DNA from: Adiantum capillus-veneris
Taxonomy: Eukaryota; Streptophyta; Polypodiopsida; Polypodiales; Pteridaceae
Direction of reading: 5' to 3'
Length of the DNA stretch: 64,000 nt
NCBI GenBank assembly: GCA_014529385.2
Contig: CM043947.1
Coordinates: 104,309,811 to 104,373,810 of the forward strand
The position numbers were made by a program, and so were the translations under genes. Under the pieces are notes generated by a model that saw only the letters and a program-made list of their open reading frames with translations, was not told the DNA's origin and searched no databases. Below are positions 10,901 through 22,517 of this stretch, one piece after another. How positions within the stretch are numbered: position 1 is the stretch's first letter; each line of letters starts with the position of its first letter.

Positions 10901-11230
10901 CTATACTTTGCTACTTGCTAACTGATCTGCATCTTGGTTCTGCTCTCTTCTCAAATGTTTGAATTGAACCTCCTCAAAAGACTTCATCATTTTTTTGATG
11001 AAAAAGAACCAATGCTTCAAATAATTGCGCTTTACCTGCCACTGGCCTAGCAGTTGCTTGATGACTAGAAATGCATCTCCTTTCACCACCAACCTCGAAA
11101 TGTTGAACTCTATACATTGCTTTAAACCCAAATACAGAGTGAGATGCTCCGCCTCATTATTGGTGTGGACGTCCTTCAGATCATATGCCTTCGAGTGTAT
11201 AGCTTTACCGTGTGGGTCGTGTATCACCAC
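10901..11230 (-). pseudogene. pol: Gypsy2 second (archaeal-type) RNase H
   Basis: The frame contains HTNNEAEHLTLYLGLKQCIE, the TNNEAE signature of the extra archaeal-type RNase H found in Tat-lineage plant gypsy elements between the ordinary RNase H and integrase. Position and order fit. The C-terminal part (LRREQNQDADQLAS) also fits that family. Confidence 0.75.
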
Positions 11231-11297
11231 ACCTCCTCCTGCTTTCTATACTACCCTTTGATATGATCCGTCGAACCACATTACAAAAGCGTCCTCC

Positions 11298-11341
11298 TTA
11301 GCTTAATCTTGCACCATTCTTAGCTTAATCTTGCACCATTC
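11298..11341. repeat. 22-bp tandem duplication in Gypsy2 pol
   Basis: Two perfect adjacent 22-bp copies (11298-11319 and 11320-11341, each beginning TTAGCTTAATC) lie at the end of the RNase H block and shift the frame. Confidence 0.9.
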
Positions 11342-11831
11342 TTGGATAGGCCGGAAAATCGATGGCCTTGCTGACAAGAATGTCTGTCAAGTGAGACCAA
11401 CTTGTGTGATCTACCTTGAACTCGAATTCAAACTCTTGTAGCTCCAACACCCACTTCATAATCCTTTTTCTTGGCTTCAAATGTAACACTACCTCTGGCA
11501 ATAGATTATTAGCTATCAACACAAAAAACTTGTGCACAATCAAATGCACCTTGAACTTCCTGCAAGAAAAGACCAGAGCCATCACCCATTGCTCTGCCTT
11601 GGTGTAGGTAGCCTCTCCTGGGATAATCACCCTGCTTTGAAAATATATCGGCTTGTAGCTTCTCCCTACCTTTTGTAGTAGAACCGCTCCAATAGCAATT
11701 GTGCCCACTGTCATAGACACATAAAAGTCTTCCTCTTGATTGGGAGGACATACCACTGGCAACAGACACAAAATCTCCTTGACTCTATCAAAAGATTCTT
11801 GAGCTTCCCCATCCCATCCATAACTATGCAC
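11325..11831 (-). pseudogene. pol: Gypsy2 RT connection and first RNase H
   Basis: This 168-codon frame begins in the RT thumb/connection (YGWDGEAQESFDRVKEIL) and runs into the gypsy RNase H (VSMTVGTIAIGAVLLQ, then YTKAEQWVMALVFSCRKF). A TAG precedes it at 11832-11834, where the upstream frame otherwise continues from the RT block. It belongs to the same broken polyprotein as the neighbouring blocks. Confidence 0.8.
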
Positions 11832-11979
11832 CTACTGAGCCCTCTTTTGAAGAGGATGCACATATTGCGACAACATCCAAAAGAAACGTGATAGATACTT
11901 CAGCTTATGAACAAACGAAGCCAAACCTTGAGCATCTGATGGTGGCTCCATCAACACCAATGGCTTTACCTTTTTGGGA

Positions 11980-12870
11980 TCAGCCTCTATACTGTCTGCA
12001 ACACCCATGGCCCAAGAGCTGCGCTCGAGGCTGTGCTAGCTTACACTTTTTGGGGTTCAACTGACCTCCTTCTTCTTCAAGCCTTCGAAAGCATAAGTGT
12101 AGCTTTGATAGGTGCTCCAATATTGAACTGTAGCAGCCTATATCATCCATAAAGACCCCAATAAACCGGCCCAAGTATGGACCAAATACCCTATTCATCC
12201 AATCTGCGAAGGTGGCATATGCATTCACCAATCCGAATGGCATTTTGCGATAAGCGAAACAACACCATGGAGATATGAACTTGGTATTCAAATGGTCTTC
12301 GAGTGAAATCCCTATTTGAAAGTACCCCAAAAAGCCATCCATAATCGAGTATCTCTCGTGCCCAGCCACTTGGTTTAGGATCTTGTCTTGAAACGACAAT
12401 GGATAGTGATTCCTCTTGGTCGTGGCATTCATTGGCTTGTAGTCGACACACACTCTCCATTTCTCACTCTTCTTAGGGGTTATAACCACTTGCAAGACCC
12501 ACGCTGACTCTTTCACAGGGTATATTATGCTTGCATCTAGAAAATTATTGATCTCTTTCCAAAGGGCCTCCTTTTGGATTTCCCCTAGTCTTCTCAGCTT
12601 CTGTGCTTTAGGCCTATGTCCCTCCTTAAGAATAATCTTGTGCTCTACCCCTTTTGCACCACGCAAATGCTTGTACTCTGCTGCAAACAGATTTGGATAG
12701 GACTCACACAGTTGAGCATACCCCTCCTTTTCACACTTGGTCAAATATTCACTTAACATGCTTGAAACCTCCTCTATGCTTAAACCATGAGCTTGAGGCT
12801 GCATACCTTCTTCTTTAGGTGGGGAGTCATCTATGGTGACTCTGAATAAGTCTGCATCTATCTTCAGCAT
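11980..12870 (-). pseudogene. pol: Gypsy2 reverse transcriptase
   Basis: This 296-codon frame holds an almost complete gypsy RT: WVLQVVITPKKSEKWRVCVD (fingers), YSIMDGFLGYFQIGI, a MPFGLVNAYATFADWMN block, and the catalytic box GVFMDDIGCYS with both aspartates. It loses frame at the 3' end near 11980 and is out of frame with the protease block upstream (overlap at 12864-12870), so at least two indels separate it from a functional polyprotein. Confidence 0.88.
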
Positions 12871-13095
12871 GTCGTCCTTGCTCTCCTCTTCCTTTTGCTA
12901 GTGTCGCCTTCATCTTTAACTGCCATAGGATGAAAACTGCTCTCCTTGGTCTTCAAATCAAGCATAATATGCCTTCCTCTCTCTTTGTCAGGCAAGGTGA
13001 ACACTTTGATCTCCCAATCTTGTTTAGAACCTATTGCCAAAATCCATGGCCTACCCAAAATGATCGGATAAGCATTAGGGCCCTGCTTTCATCAC
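12864..13095 (-). pseudogene. pol: Gypsy2 protease C-terminal half
   Basis: The minus strand encodes a protease tail, AYPIILGRPWILAIGSKQDW, with a one-base frameshift just before it. Homology stops at about 13095. The N-terminal half of the same domain lies at 18314-18085, so the protease is split by inserted DNA. Confidence 0.8.
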
Positions 13096-16000
13096 AAAAA
13101 AGTTTATTAGGCACTCTATGCCCAACCCGGGGATTCACCATGGAAAACTTACCGCACCACGTAAGTGCAGGGGATGGGTTTTTTTTTACAAGTTACATAA
13201 GCGTATAGGCTAGGGGTAAGCCCCCAATAATTTATCACCTAAGATTAAAAATAAGGGAGGGGGTATCATATTTAGGGGGGGGGGACCTGATCCAAGTTGA
13301 TTACTTGTAACAATTGGTCACCAATGTGCACTAGAACTCGGATGAATGTTACGGATGTTTTTTATCAGGTCACACATCAAATTTTGCATCAAGCTGGTCA
13401 TAGATAAGGGTTAATTTACACTAGCTTTGGATAGGTAAGAATTGGACGAGTAGCCACAGTGCAGGCTAACCGAGCACATAGTTTGAAAGTCAAACTACGG
13501 CACATTGAGGGTACATCTAGTTATCAACAGAAGTGGTTCCTTAGTATGTTGGTGCAACCAAATATTGTCTACCCACGGAGAAGCCAGGTGCAGGTATATG
13601 AACCAAGCAGGATGATGGTGGAAGGCTTAAGCATGTGCTAGAAGCGGATTGCAACAGGTGAAATTGAGATGTGTATGCCAAATGAGGTATTTAATGGGTC
13701 AAATATGGTTTAGAAGCTTTGCCAGTCGCGATGCTTGAAGGTGCCAAGAGTTGATAGTTCTCGTCTTCAAAGGCTCCATGATATACGCAGAATGCTTTGT
13801 TTGGTCAACCAGTTTGGGGTTTTTGTGTATTTGGCTTCAAGAACATTGTAGCTCGACGATCGAGAGTTAGTGAAGAGGAGTCTACTATGTGGCCATCTCA
13901 TCGACTAATTATCCAAGAGATCGAGGCTCGAGTTTGGAGCAGGTAGTAATGTGTGAAATGAAGTAAAACGGAAATTTTTAAAGGGGAGCTCATGCTGGCA
14001 TCACAAGGCGTGGGAAAGTAGGCCACAGAGGTATTTTTTTACTAAAGTAAAGCTTGGAGTTAGCATTAAAAAAAAAACAAGCTCTTGCATCACAAGAACT
14101 TCATGACACGTTAGGTATATCCTATAATCAACACATTGCAATTTCCCGCTTTCCATGTGTGCTCCTTTTATAACATCCTAGCGCTGGATTGGAATATAAG
14201 TGCTCAAAAAAACCTAGATTTAGTGTAATCCCACCTACAAATTTTGAGATTTACCTCATAAAAATTTAAACTTGAAGGTGAGGAAACCTATAAAATTTAG
14301 CTTGAAAAGATTTACTAATATTTCTCATATAGAGGTTTCTCAAGTGTTTGCAAAAAAGATTTTTCGAGCAATGGCTAGAAGTAGTATTGCCTTCAGGCAG
14401 CAAAAGCGCGCGCAGGGAGATTGATAAATTTTGAGCCTTTGCCTAAAGGCTTACAAATGCCGGCGCAGATTACGTCGTCTCCAAACTTAACCCTAGGTAT
14501 CCATCTCCTCCATCACACGACCCTCTTCTACAATCGACCTGCAACTTCTACGTTAGTATAGCTAGATCTGCCCCTCTTCTCTGTTTTGCCTTACACGTAG
14601 GGAATAACCTAGATCTTCTTTGGAGCTGTCGCATTTAGTCTCCTTGCACTCCACTTGTGTGTTGGCGACAATGGCAAAATCAGGGCGAAGGTAGGGTGCT
14701 CAGAGATCTGCTAGCCCTTGTCGCTACCCGTTTGCCCATCACTATCTCGTTGAATGAAGCTGCACCTGGCTGTTTGCCCATTGAGGATAACAACCTCAAT
14801 CGAGGCTCCCATGGAGGTGACGCCCGTACACCTGGCTGGCCTGTCCATCTGCGTGTCCCTTCTACTAGGAGTGGACGCAAGATTTGTTGCCGGGGTGTGT
14901 TAGATGCATTAGAGAGGCTGATGGTTGATTGGAAACTCCTTAGACGCTCTTTGGCAGTGAGGAGAAAAGTATATCCAAGCTTGGAGATTCTCAAGTCTCT
15001 ATAATAAAGGACAATACCTACCACTAAGTATTTGAATTTGCTATGTGTATTTTTTGTTTTCTTGCTTTCTTTGCATAAACAAGCAAGGTAATTAATTGAT
15101 TTTTGATTTTCATCTGAAGGCAGAACTCTGCATGGGATCATCTCTAAACGGTAAGCGCTTAGGCTTTGGGAGTTTCAAAGTTAATTGTTAATATGGGGGA
15201 GGCAACGTGAAGACCATGCTTGATGTGATCTATACATATGGAGATTTATTATTTTGTAACCAACTGACCTCATGAGATAAGTGTTGTTTTGATGTTAGGC
15301 ATGGACCTCGTTAGATAAAAATGTACCCTCTTCAGTGCAATCAACAATGATCTAAGCCTTACATTGTATTCCTTGACACATATTAGCATTTAAGAGCTTT
15401 ATCGGTTTGTATGTCTTGTTTGAAAGAAGATTGAGTTTAAAAATGTGGGACTTTTGTAATGGTTGTTATTTGAAGCATTAGAATTGACTCCAAGATTTAC
15501 TTTTATGAAATCAAGTTTGTTGCAAGGTCTTGTCTATCTTTTTTTCTACAGGAGGAAATTTATAAATTGTAGGTTGACGTCTCCATATGGTAGTGTGTAC
15601 ATTCCAAGATTTCAGTGGTTTACTCGAGATCTCTGCAAGGGAATGTCTTTGAAGTTTTTTTTTTTGGGAGACAAAGTAACCATGTGGTGTTAGTTTGATT
15701 GGGGTTGAATATTATGTTGTAAGTTGATTTTATAATGTAATACAGCTATTTGCAGATTTGGGAGAGGTTGTCTAGGTTTCTCATTTGGATGTGTGTTGGT
15801 TGGATCAGAAGAGATAATGACAAGGGAAAAGGGGCTTGTTCTACAGTTAGTACTTTGCTATATTTTGCAAGAATCAAGTGAGGTAGAAAAAGGAGGGTGT
15901 TTTTAGGTATGAAATTGCTGCATGGGAGTATGGTAGACTTAATTTTCTACATGGGAATGTGCATCTCATTTCAATTAGAATGTCAAAGCAATTACTACTT

Positions 16001-18085
16001 TTATTTATTTTTCCAAGCACCCTGATCAAAAGTGGAGATATGGGTATGACCATTCAAAATGTAGATTTTCAGTCCATTTATGCAAGATGATCATCCACCA
16101 TCCCAACAAGATGGACTCAGGTAAACATTATCTATTGTTTTAATAGCTCATGATGCATTTGTATCCCTGCAAGATGGAGTTAGGTAAATAGTATCTATTG
16201 TTTTAATAGCTTATGACGACTTTAATCTTGTGAGAATGAAATATATTTTTCTATACAGGTAATTTTTTTTCTACATGGGACAAATGGAGTGGTAATATAG
16301 AGATTCTCTGATCAAGAAATTAGCAACGTATGGGTTTTTTTAATCCTGTCAAATGAAAATGTAATTTTCTTTATAGGTAACTTTGTTTTTCCACATGAGA
16401 CAAATGGATACTTGATTTTCTATATAGGAATTTTTTATCCCATATGGAGTAAGTCAAGGCCCAATTTTTTCCCATATGGAAGTATAGAAGGCTCAATTTT
16501 CTCTTATGTATATTTTTTTCTTAAATGGAATAAAGAGATTTTTTAGTGTCTTTTCGAGATGGGGATAGTTCTTTTATATGTAAAAATGTGGAAATAATAG
16601 CTACATGTAGGCACTTCAACAGGGGATATGTCATGAAGTTCTTGTGCATGCATGGAGGTGGCATAGCATTGCAGCTAGATGGCAAGGAAGCCACTAGTTG
16701 TGAGGGAGAAGCGTCCATCTCGAGGGCGATCAAGCGACAGGTTGCATGTGGAGGCTGCCAAGGATCTATAGGGAAGGGGTTTTTGGACTACCTCGGCCAG
16801 GAGGGAGATACCAAGGGAGGCAAACAGAGAAGCTTGATGGGGAGCAATAAGGGGGCGTGGCTTATTGGTGGACTTCAGAGAGGAGCAAGGGGAGGCCATA
16901 AACCAAAGCAGGTCAAGTGCTATAGATTGGAGCCGCCATCACAAGATAGGAAGCCGCCATAGGTTGGAGGTGGCCAGGGCTAGTGGCCAAAGAAAGAGAG
17001 GGTCTCATCAGAATAGAAGGAGGAGTGCATGAGGAGGCTCAGCATTTGTAATATAGGGTGGTGAGAGCCCGAGCAAAGGCCATGGGGGGGGAGCTTTGAG
17101 AGATGCAAGAAGAACGGCCTGAGGAGGTCAAGAGTTGCAAAGAGTAGTGGGATACATGGGTGCTATGGATTGGGGATCACCAGAGGGATAAAAAGCCACT
17201 ATAGCAGGGCCAATTGGAAGCGCTGAGAAGGTGGATGGTTGCAAAGATCAAGGACGTAAGGGCATTTTATATGGGATTGTTGAAGCTCCCATACTGCGAA
17301 ATGAAGGATTTTTTGTTGTAGCTTCCAACAACAAGATGAGTTTGCCAGAGCCAAGGGACGAGAGGCCCATTGCAAAGTCTATTAATTAAAGCCAATTGCA
17401 TTGAAATTATGATCTTTATGTTTTTTGAGTGGATATTCTACATATCTCTCTCGCTCTCATGTCCATAAGTATTGTATAATCAAATGGTTCTTGAGCAAAC
17501 AAGGCGTGTGCTAAGGATAGGGATCTTGTGGTACATTGGGTATATGCGCTCTTTTGGTGTGTTGAATTAGTGAGTACTATCCATATGGTTGTGATATGTG
17601 TTGTGAAGATGGAAGCTTGTGGTTAACTTGAGTTTGCCAATGATCTTGGGGCGTTTGAGGGTATTGTGACTACTTATATGTGAGAGGTTGAGATAATTGA
17701 TTGCATGCTTAGCAGCCGAGTGTATACATGTAGGGTTGGTCGGGTTTGGGCTCAGACAACAATTGTTAGCAGATTGGGTCTTTGTGTGTATTTTAAATAG
17801 GGGATAGAGGTGTTGTGATATCAATGGGTTATAGAGAGGCTATCATATTATGTGCTGGTTGTTTTCTCATTTCCCTCTTTCCAACGTTGATAGTCACTAT
17901 GCTATACACTCTGACTAGTTGTACTTAGTTAAATCATGTGAGATCTAAAATTTATATGTAAGATAGGGGTATGATTGTTATCTTCATTGATTGTCGTATA
18001 AGCATAGAAAGGGGGGTAATATTCCCTAATATGAGTTGTATATAGGGGTTTTATCAAAGTTGTCCGCTCGTAGGTGGCATCCTGT
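13095..18085. mobile_element. Unclassified ~5 kb insertion inside Gypsy2 protease
   Basis: This stretch separates the two halves of the Gypsy2 protease. It contains no recognisable transposase, RT or replicase on either strand. ORFs at 14657-15004(+), 14680-15141(-) and 16546-16962(+) overlap or antisense one another and have no motif I know. The 14.4-15.0 kb part looks like a gene fragment with a leader. Diverged short repeats around CTACATGGGA occur between 15.95 and 16.5 kb. I could not find convincing inverted ends, LTRs or a target duplication, so the class is open (non-autonomous DNA element, Helitron or composite). Confidence 0.5.
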
Positions 18086-18330
18086 TTTGTATATAGAGTG
18101 AATCCCCTGGGATGCCCATCACCTTGACCTTCACATCTTGAGTCACACCCAGACACCTGGCTTTAGTATGGTTGGCCATACTCATGCGCACATTCAACTT
18201 GACTATTGCCTTGACTCCTGTCTCTTTCATGGCTGCTTCTGTCATGACACAAACCTGCACTCCACCATCTATGTAGGCATGTACCTGCATCCTCTTTTCT
18301 ATAATCGCATCCACAAGCGGAAGAACATCA
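18054..18330 (-). pseudogene. pol: Gypsy2 protease N-terminal half
   Basis: The frame carries the active-site region VHAYIDGGVQVCVMTEAAM, with DGG in place of the usual D-S/T-G, then a body block up to GIPGDSLYI at about 18090. There the homology ends at the insertion. The remaining residues to the stop at 18054 are read from inserted DNA. Confidence 0.75.
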
Positions 18331-18504
18331 GTGGGGTTACCTAGCCTGAAAGCCGTATTTCACACTGCTTGCACATTTCCCTTAGCTCTTGGCAGCCTGA
18401 TGCTAACACTTGTGGACCACTGTCTCCTTAACTTTGGATTTAAAGCTAACAAACTGACCAAAAGTAATGTTTTATTTTTGATCTTGAACATCACTTACCA
18501 GATT

Positions 18505-19014
18505 TTACTCGGGATAGCCACGCTCCAATTGGAAATCCGCTTGTTTGATTTTGCGATGCCTCCTTATTTTGCTAGGATCGGGCTGCTCTCTATCTTCGTA
18601 CACCTTCTCTTTGCCTTTGCAATCTCTGGTTTCTCGCTCTCTCTCCGTCTCTCTCTCAACGCTTGCTCCTTTTTTGGCTAGAATATCAACATCCTGCTTA
18701 TCCACCCCGATAATATTCACTCTTGGGACTTCACCTCCGTTTGGTGGAATTGGCTGCACAGGATTCTTCCCCGCTTGTTCTCTTGGACCATTGAACTGAC
18801 CTTGACCTCGACCTCTACCAAAAAGCGGGTAAATTCCTCCTCTCTCCCTCTGTGGTTGAGGACAATCAGGTGCATAGTGCCCCTCTTCTCCGCAATTGTA
18901 ACACCTACCCCTGCCCCTTGCTCCTCTTGGCTGTCCTTTATCCATTACACTGAGCCACAACTCCTGCATTTTCTCGCACAAATCTTGCACCGTGCGTACC
19001 CAATTTTTCGGCAC
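18505..19014 (-). pseudogene. gag: Gypsy2 gag nucleocapsid region
   Basis: This 169-codon frame contains a clean CCHC zinc knuckle, CYNCGEEGHYAPDC, flanked by Arg/Gly-rich stretches (RGARGRGR and FGRGRGQGQF), then a charged Glu/Arg-rich linker. These are RNA-packaging features of a gag nucleocapsid. It is separated from the upstream gag frame by a TGA near 19024 and from protease by frameshifts. Confidence 0.85.
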
Positions 19015-19026
19015 AACAACTACACC

Positions 19027-19838
19027 TCAGTTTCCATGATTTTCCTTGTGTATAGCCTCCCTCGGACTCTGCGGTTGAACATGGGCCATTGTCTCATAGC
19101 CTGACACACCTTGCTCTATCTTCTTCTTTATATTTCTACTCTTTGATCGGGCAATCACTATCTCACCATTGTAATTCTCTGGGCTTTTGAAATCGACTTT
19201 TTCTCTCACTTGGGGTGCAGACACGCCATGAACTTATCTAGCTTGAAGTATGTCTCCATTAGCCAATTGCATGGCTGTCGCTAATTATTCCCAACACTCT
19301 TCAAAATGACCCAAAATTAGATTGAGATATTCACTTACATCTTGCTTAAGCACCTTCAGATTTGGATCCATCTCGACTGGGGATGACTCTTTGCGAAAGT
19401 CGTGAAGAAGCCTTGCCCATAGAGCCGGCCATGCCTACCTCGACTTGCCTTCCAACGCTTCATACCATGCTTTAGCTTTACCACGCATCACAAAAGGAAA
19501 AGTCTCCATTTTGCTATCCTCGTTTGGTGTACGCAACGATAGCATAACAACTCAAAATCCGACATCCACTCGTCAGGGCTCTCTTCGCCTATGAAAATTG
19601 GTCCATAGCTTCTAGCTGCCATGACTTCCAACGCAGAAAACCTCTTCTTTTCGGCTAAATGGTAGCAATCAGCGTGCTCCTCACTTGGGGCACTAGAAGA
19701 TGGAGAGGGGGAATGGGGGAACATGCCCGACACAAACACTAGGGACTCTCTATAGCTCAGGGTATCCACAACATCCCTCTCTTCTTGGAAAACACCTTCA
19801 AAAATACACTTCACATTAGCAGACCACCGCCTACTCAA
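19027..19838 (-). pseudogene. gag: Gypsy2 gag capsid region, frameshifted
   Basis: Frame 19838-19488 contains YGPIFIGEESPDEWMSDFEL and ends at a frameshift. The capsid reading resumes around 19224-19027 (REKVDFKSPENYNGEIVIAR). The order matches plant gypsy capsid domains, with several indels between blocks. The true start codon is uncertain. Confidence 0.7.
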
Positions 19839-20222
19839 TTTCCACCGTTCTTACACTCCATAAACCCACCACACCAAGCATACCTACTGCCACGGTTTGT
19901 CTCCACCCTTACACACACTCACAGCCACTCAATCTCACTCTTTGACACAAAACACCATCAGTCTGAGGGGGCATACACATCCACACTGCCGGCACTGAGG
20001 GGAAACATGAAAGCATGAGAAAGTGAAGGGGGGAAGGGGAACCAACATCAATGGAGGACAATGGTGGCTTGATTGCACTTCAAACGGCATGTACACTAGT
20101 TTGCACTGCCATCACCATGGCCATTTTCAGGAAAAAATTACAAAGGGGTTAGCTTGTCAAAGAGATCCACATTGCAAGCTTCAAACGTCACAAAAAAAGC
20201 CCCTAATTTGATTAAAATTTGA

Positions 20223-20230
20223 CTTTTATA
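20223..20230 (-). promoter_or_regulatory. Candidate LTR TATA box
   Basis: The minus strand reads TATAAAAG roughly 400 bp upstream of the Gypsy2 gag frame. Confidence 0.4.
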
Positions 20231-20350
20231 GGGGGTGGCCTTCAATTTTGGAAATTACACTTTGATTGGCCCATCTGGCACCTTGATTTGGCATCTATTA
20301 GAAGGGGTAGCCGCTTTGCTTTTCTTTGCTTTTTCTTTCTCTTTTTGCAC

Positions 20351-20352
<2 letters not shown>

Positions 20353-20381
<29 letters not shown>
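20353..20381. repeat. 29-base G homopolymer
   Basis: This is an uninterrupted run of G on the plus strand. Such a run can form G-quadruplexes, and its length is likely to vary between reads. Confidence 0.9.
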
Positions 20382-20383
<2 letters not shown>

Positions 20384-22089
20384 TTAGCGAGGTCGCTATT
20401 GCCCCATAGGCTTCTTTTTACTTTTTTTTTTCTCATTTTTTACCCCTTTGGGGGAAATTATCTTTGCACTACCTCATTGGTCTAACTTTGACCTCTCTGT
20501 CCGCTTTCTCCTACCTTTTTTCTCTTCTTTTCTCCCCCCCCATTTTTTTTTTTTGGCTCTGCTCCCACCTTGCCCTTTACCTCTACTCGGCCATCAACCC
20601 GTCCTCTCTTGTCCCGCTTTGTGATCCCCCCTTTGCTTTGCCTCACATATTTGGCAGTCTTGGGTTTTCTCCCCTTCTTTCTCTTTGGATTACCTCCCAC
20701 TTGACGAGCGCGGGATGCGCCCGTTACCCTACCATTAGCGACATCGCTAATGGGGGGTGGGGGGGTCTTCTTTTAAAAGATGGGACGGGGCTGCCGCTTG
20801 TGTGAAGTCGGCCCCTTTTGGGAGCGCCATGCCACATAGTTCCTTGACGGCGTCTAGTAAGCACCACCGGCCAACTACTTTTCATCCCTCCCACGGGCGT
20901 GAGCGCCTGGCACCGCCCCTCGTTGGACAAAACTGCCTCGCATGCTGCTGCGTAGAGCCGCAAGCGGCCCCGCCATTAAACTCCATAGCCAACAGAGCAC
21001 CAAGCCTCTTCGTCCTCCTTTGATGCTTATGAAGGGTGCTGCTCTAGCTCATATAACCTTCTCGCTCACTTCTTAGCCTCCCATATGGGATCTTTTGTTA
21101 GCCACGTGGCAGTAGCTGGGGCGCTCCCCCTTTGGATATCATCCAATGCTCCAAAATAACTTTACAAAAAATTCCTAAAGGTGCCTCTTTTTCTTGCCAT
21201 GCTTTATGTGGTAGTTGGAGCTCCAAGCCACCAAATCACACCGGGTCGCCACCGTGTCGGGCCGGGGCCGTGCAAACCTCATCGTCCTTTGACCCCTCTA
21301 AGTTCTCCATCCGAGGCCACAAACCTGAGAGAATTATCTGCATGCACTCCACCGCCAAATGCTCCCATTTTTTCCAGGCCGTAACTCGGTGTACAGGGCT
21401 CAGATCGAGAAATCGTGACTTCCTACTGACCCCACAGGGCATGCTTTATATGCTTGAACCTTGTCGAGGCCCAAAAAATGCTAGATGGTGCATCCTCCGG
21501 TACGGTCAACTTGGCCCATAACTGGCCCCCGAAAAATCTTCAACTGATCATAACTTGCTAACCAGAGCTCCGATTTGCAATCCAAGAAGACATGCATACT
21601 CCACAATTTTCACTCTATGCATGTATCTACTAAAATCAGCCTGGGCCACCTGTCCCCAGGTGCCCTGTCCGTCGAGGATCTGCAACACACTCTATCTTCA
21701 AACTGCGATATCTTGAGCACTGGGGCTCCATTTGACAAGCCGTCTAGACCGGCTTCTAGAGCACATTGAACACTAAATTCAAGAGCACTAACTTGGCATT
21801 TTGGGCACCTTCATCTGTCATCCCATGTGGATCAAATTGGAGCTATTTTAGCCTAAAACGCTGCTTTGGGCATACATTCGCACTTCCCTTTGGCTGCTCA
21901 GGACCTTGGTACCTGCCCTATCCTTTTGCATTGCACCTGACTTCTTCCTTTGCTTGGCATAGACCATTTTCCAGATCGGACCGACTTTGGCTTCACCAAC
22001 GGCCAATGGGGGACTTCAAAACTCATCAAAAACCAAAAACCTTCTATCAGTAGACCCCAAGTAGCTGGCAGAATTAGATAGGACAAAAC

Positions 22090-22250
22090 CAACAGCAAAA
22101 GGTTGTGGAACATGGATCCCAATCATGTTCCTCAAACCCTAAAATAAAAGAAACTTGCATAGAAGCATCAACAGGTAACCAAGAACAACCTCCCCTAGAA
22201 GGAATTACAAAATGCTTCCCAACATGTATCATGATCCATGTACCTTTTGC
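22090..22250. repeat. Direct repeat copy A with GATC palindromes
   Basis: A ~160-bp segment repeats at about 24480-24640. Shared marks in the same order are a palindromic ACATGGATC...GATCCATG-type core, CCTCAAACCCTAAA, an AAGAACAAC block and a second ATCATGATCCATGTACC core. Confidence 0.65.
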
Positions 22251-22517
22251 AAAAACTAGGGCAGGAGTGGCTCACTAGCTGGAAATTCAAAAATATGACT
22301 GATGCTGAAAAAATAATCACAAAAATTGCCCTTAAAATCATGAAATCTTCCTGGTTTGCTACCTTCAGTCTGCAAATGGTCTTTTGGCCATTTTCAAAGG
22401 AAAGAGGGTAGGATCCCAACAAAAACAAAGGAAAAGGACAAATGGTAGGATGCCATCAAAACTCATGGCGTAGGGCTAAAAGAAGAGTTCTTGAGGAGTT
22501 TTCAAATTGCTGCTTAA

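Larger units (their letters stand above)
19840..22080 (-). mobile_element. Presumed leader and 5' LTR region of Gypsy2
   Basis: This non-coding region lies upstream of gag in element sense. It has a minus-strand TATAAAAG at 20230-20223, a 29-base G run and GC-rich blocks at 20.7-21.5 kb. The position fits a 5' LTR plus leader. I found no terminal match to the sequence left of 9308, so the limits are unresolved. The plus and minus ORFs here are short and mutually overlapping, and I do not accept them as genes. Confidence 0.4.

Noticed and set aside
14657-15141. Opposed ORFs of 115 and 153 codons as host genes
   Set aside because: They overlap on opposite strands, have no recognisable motif and lie inside inserted DNA. 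They are mentioned only as gene-like fragments.
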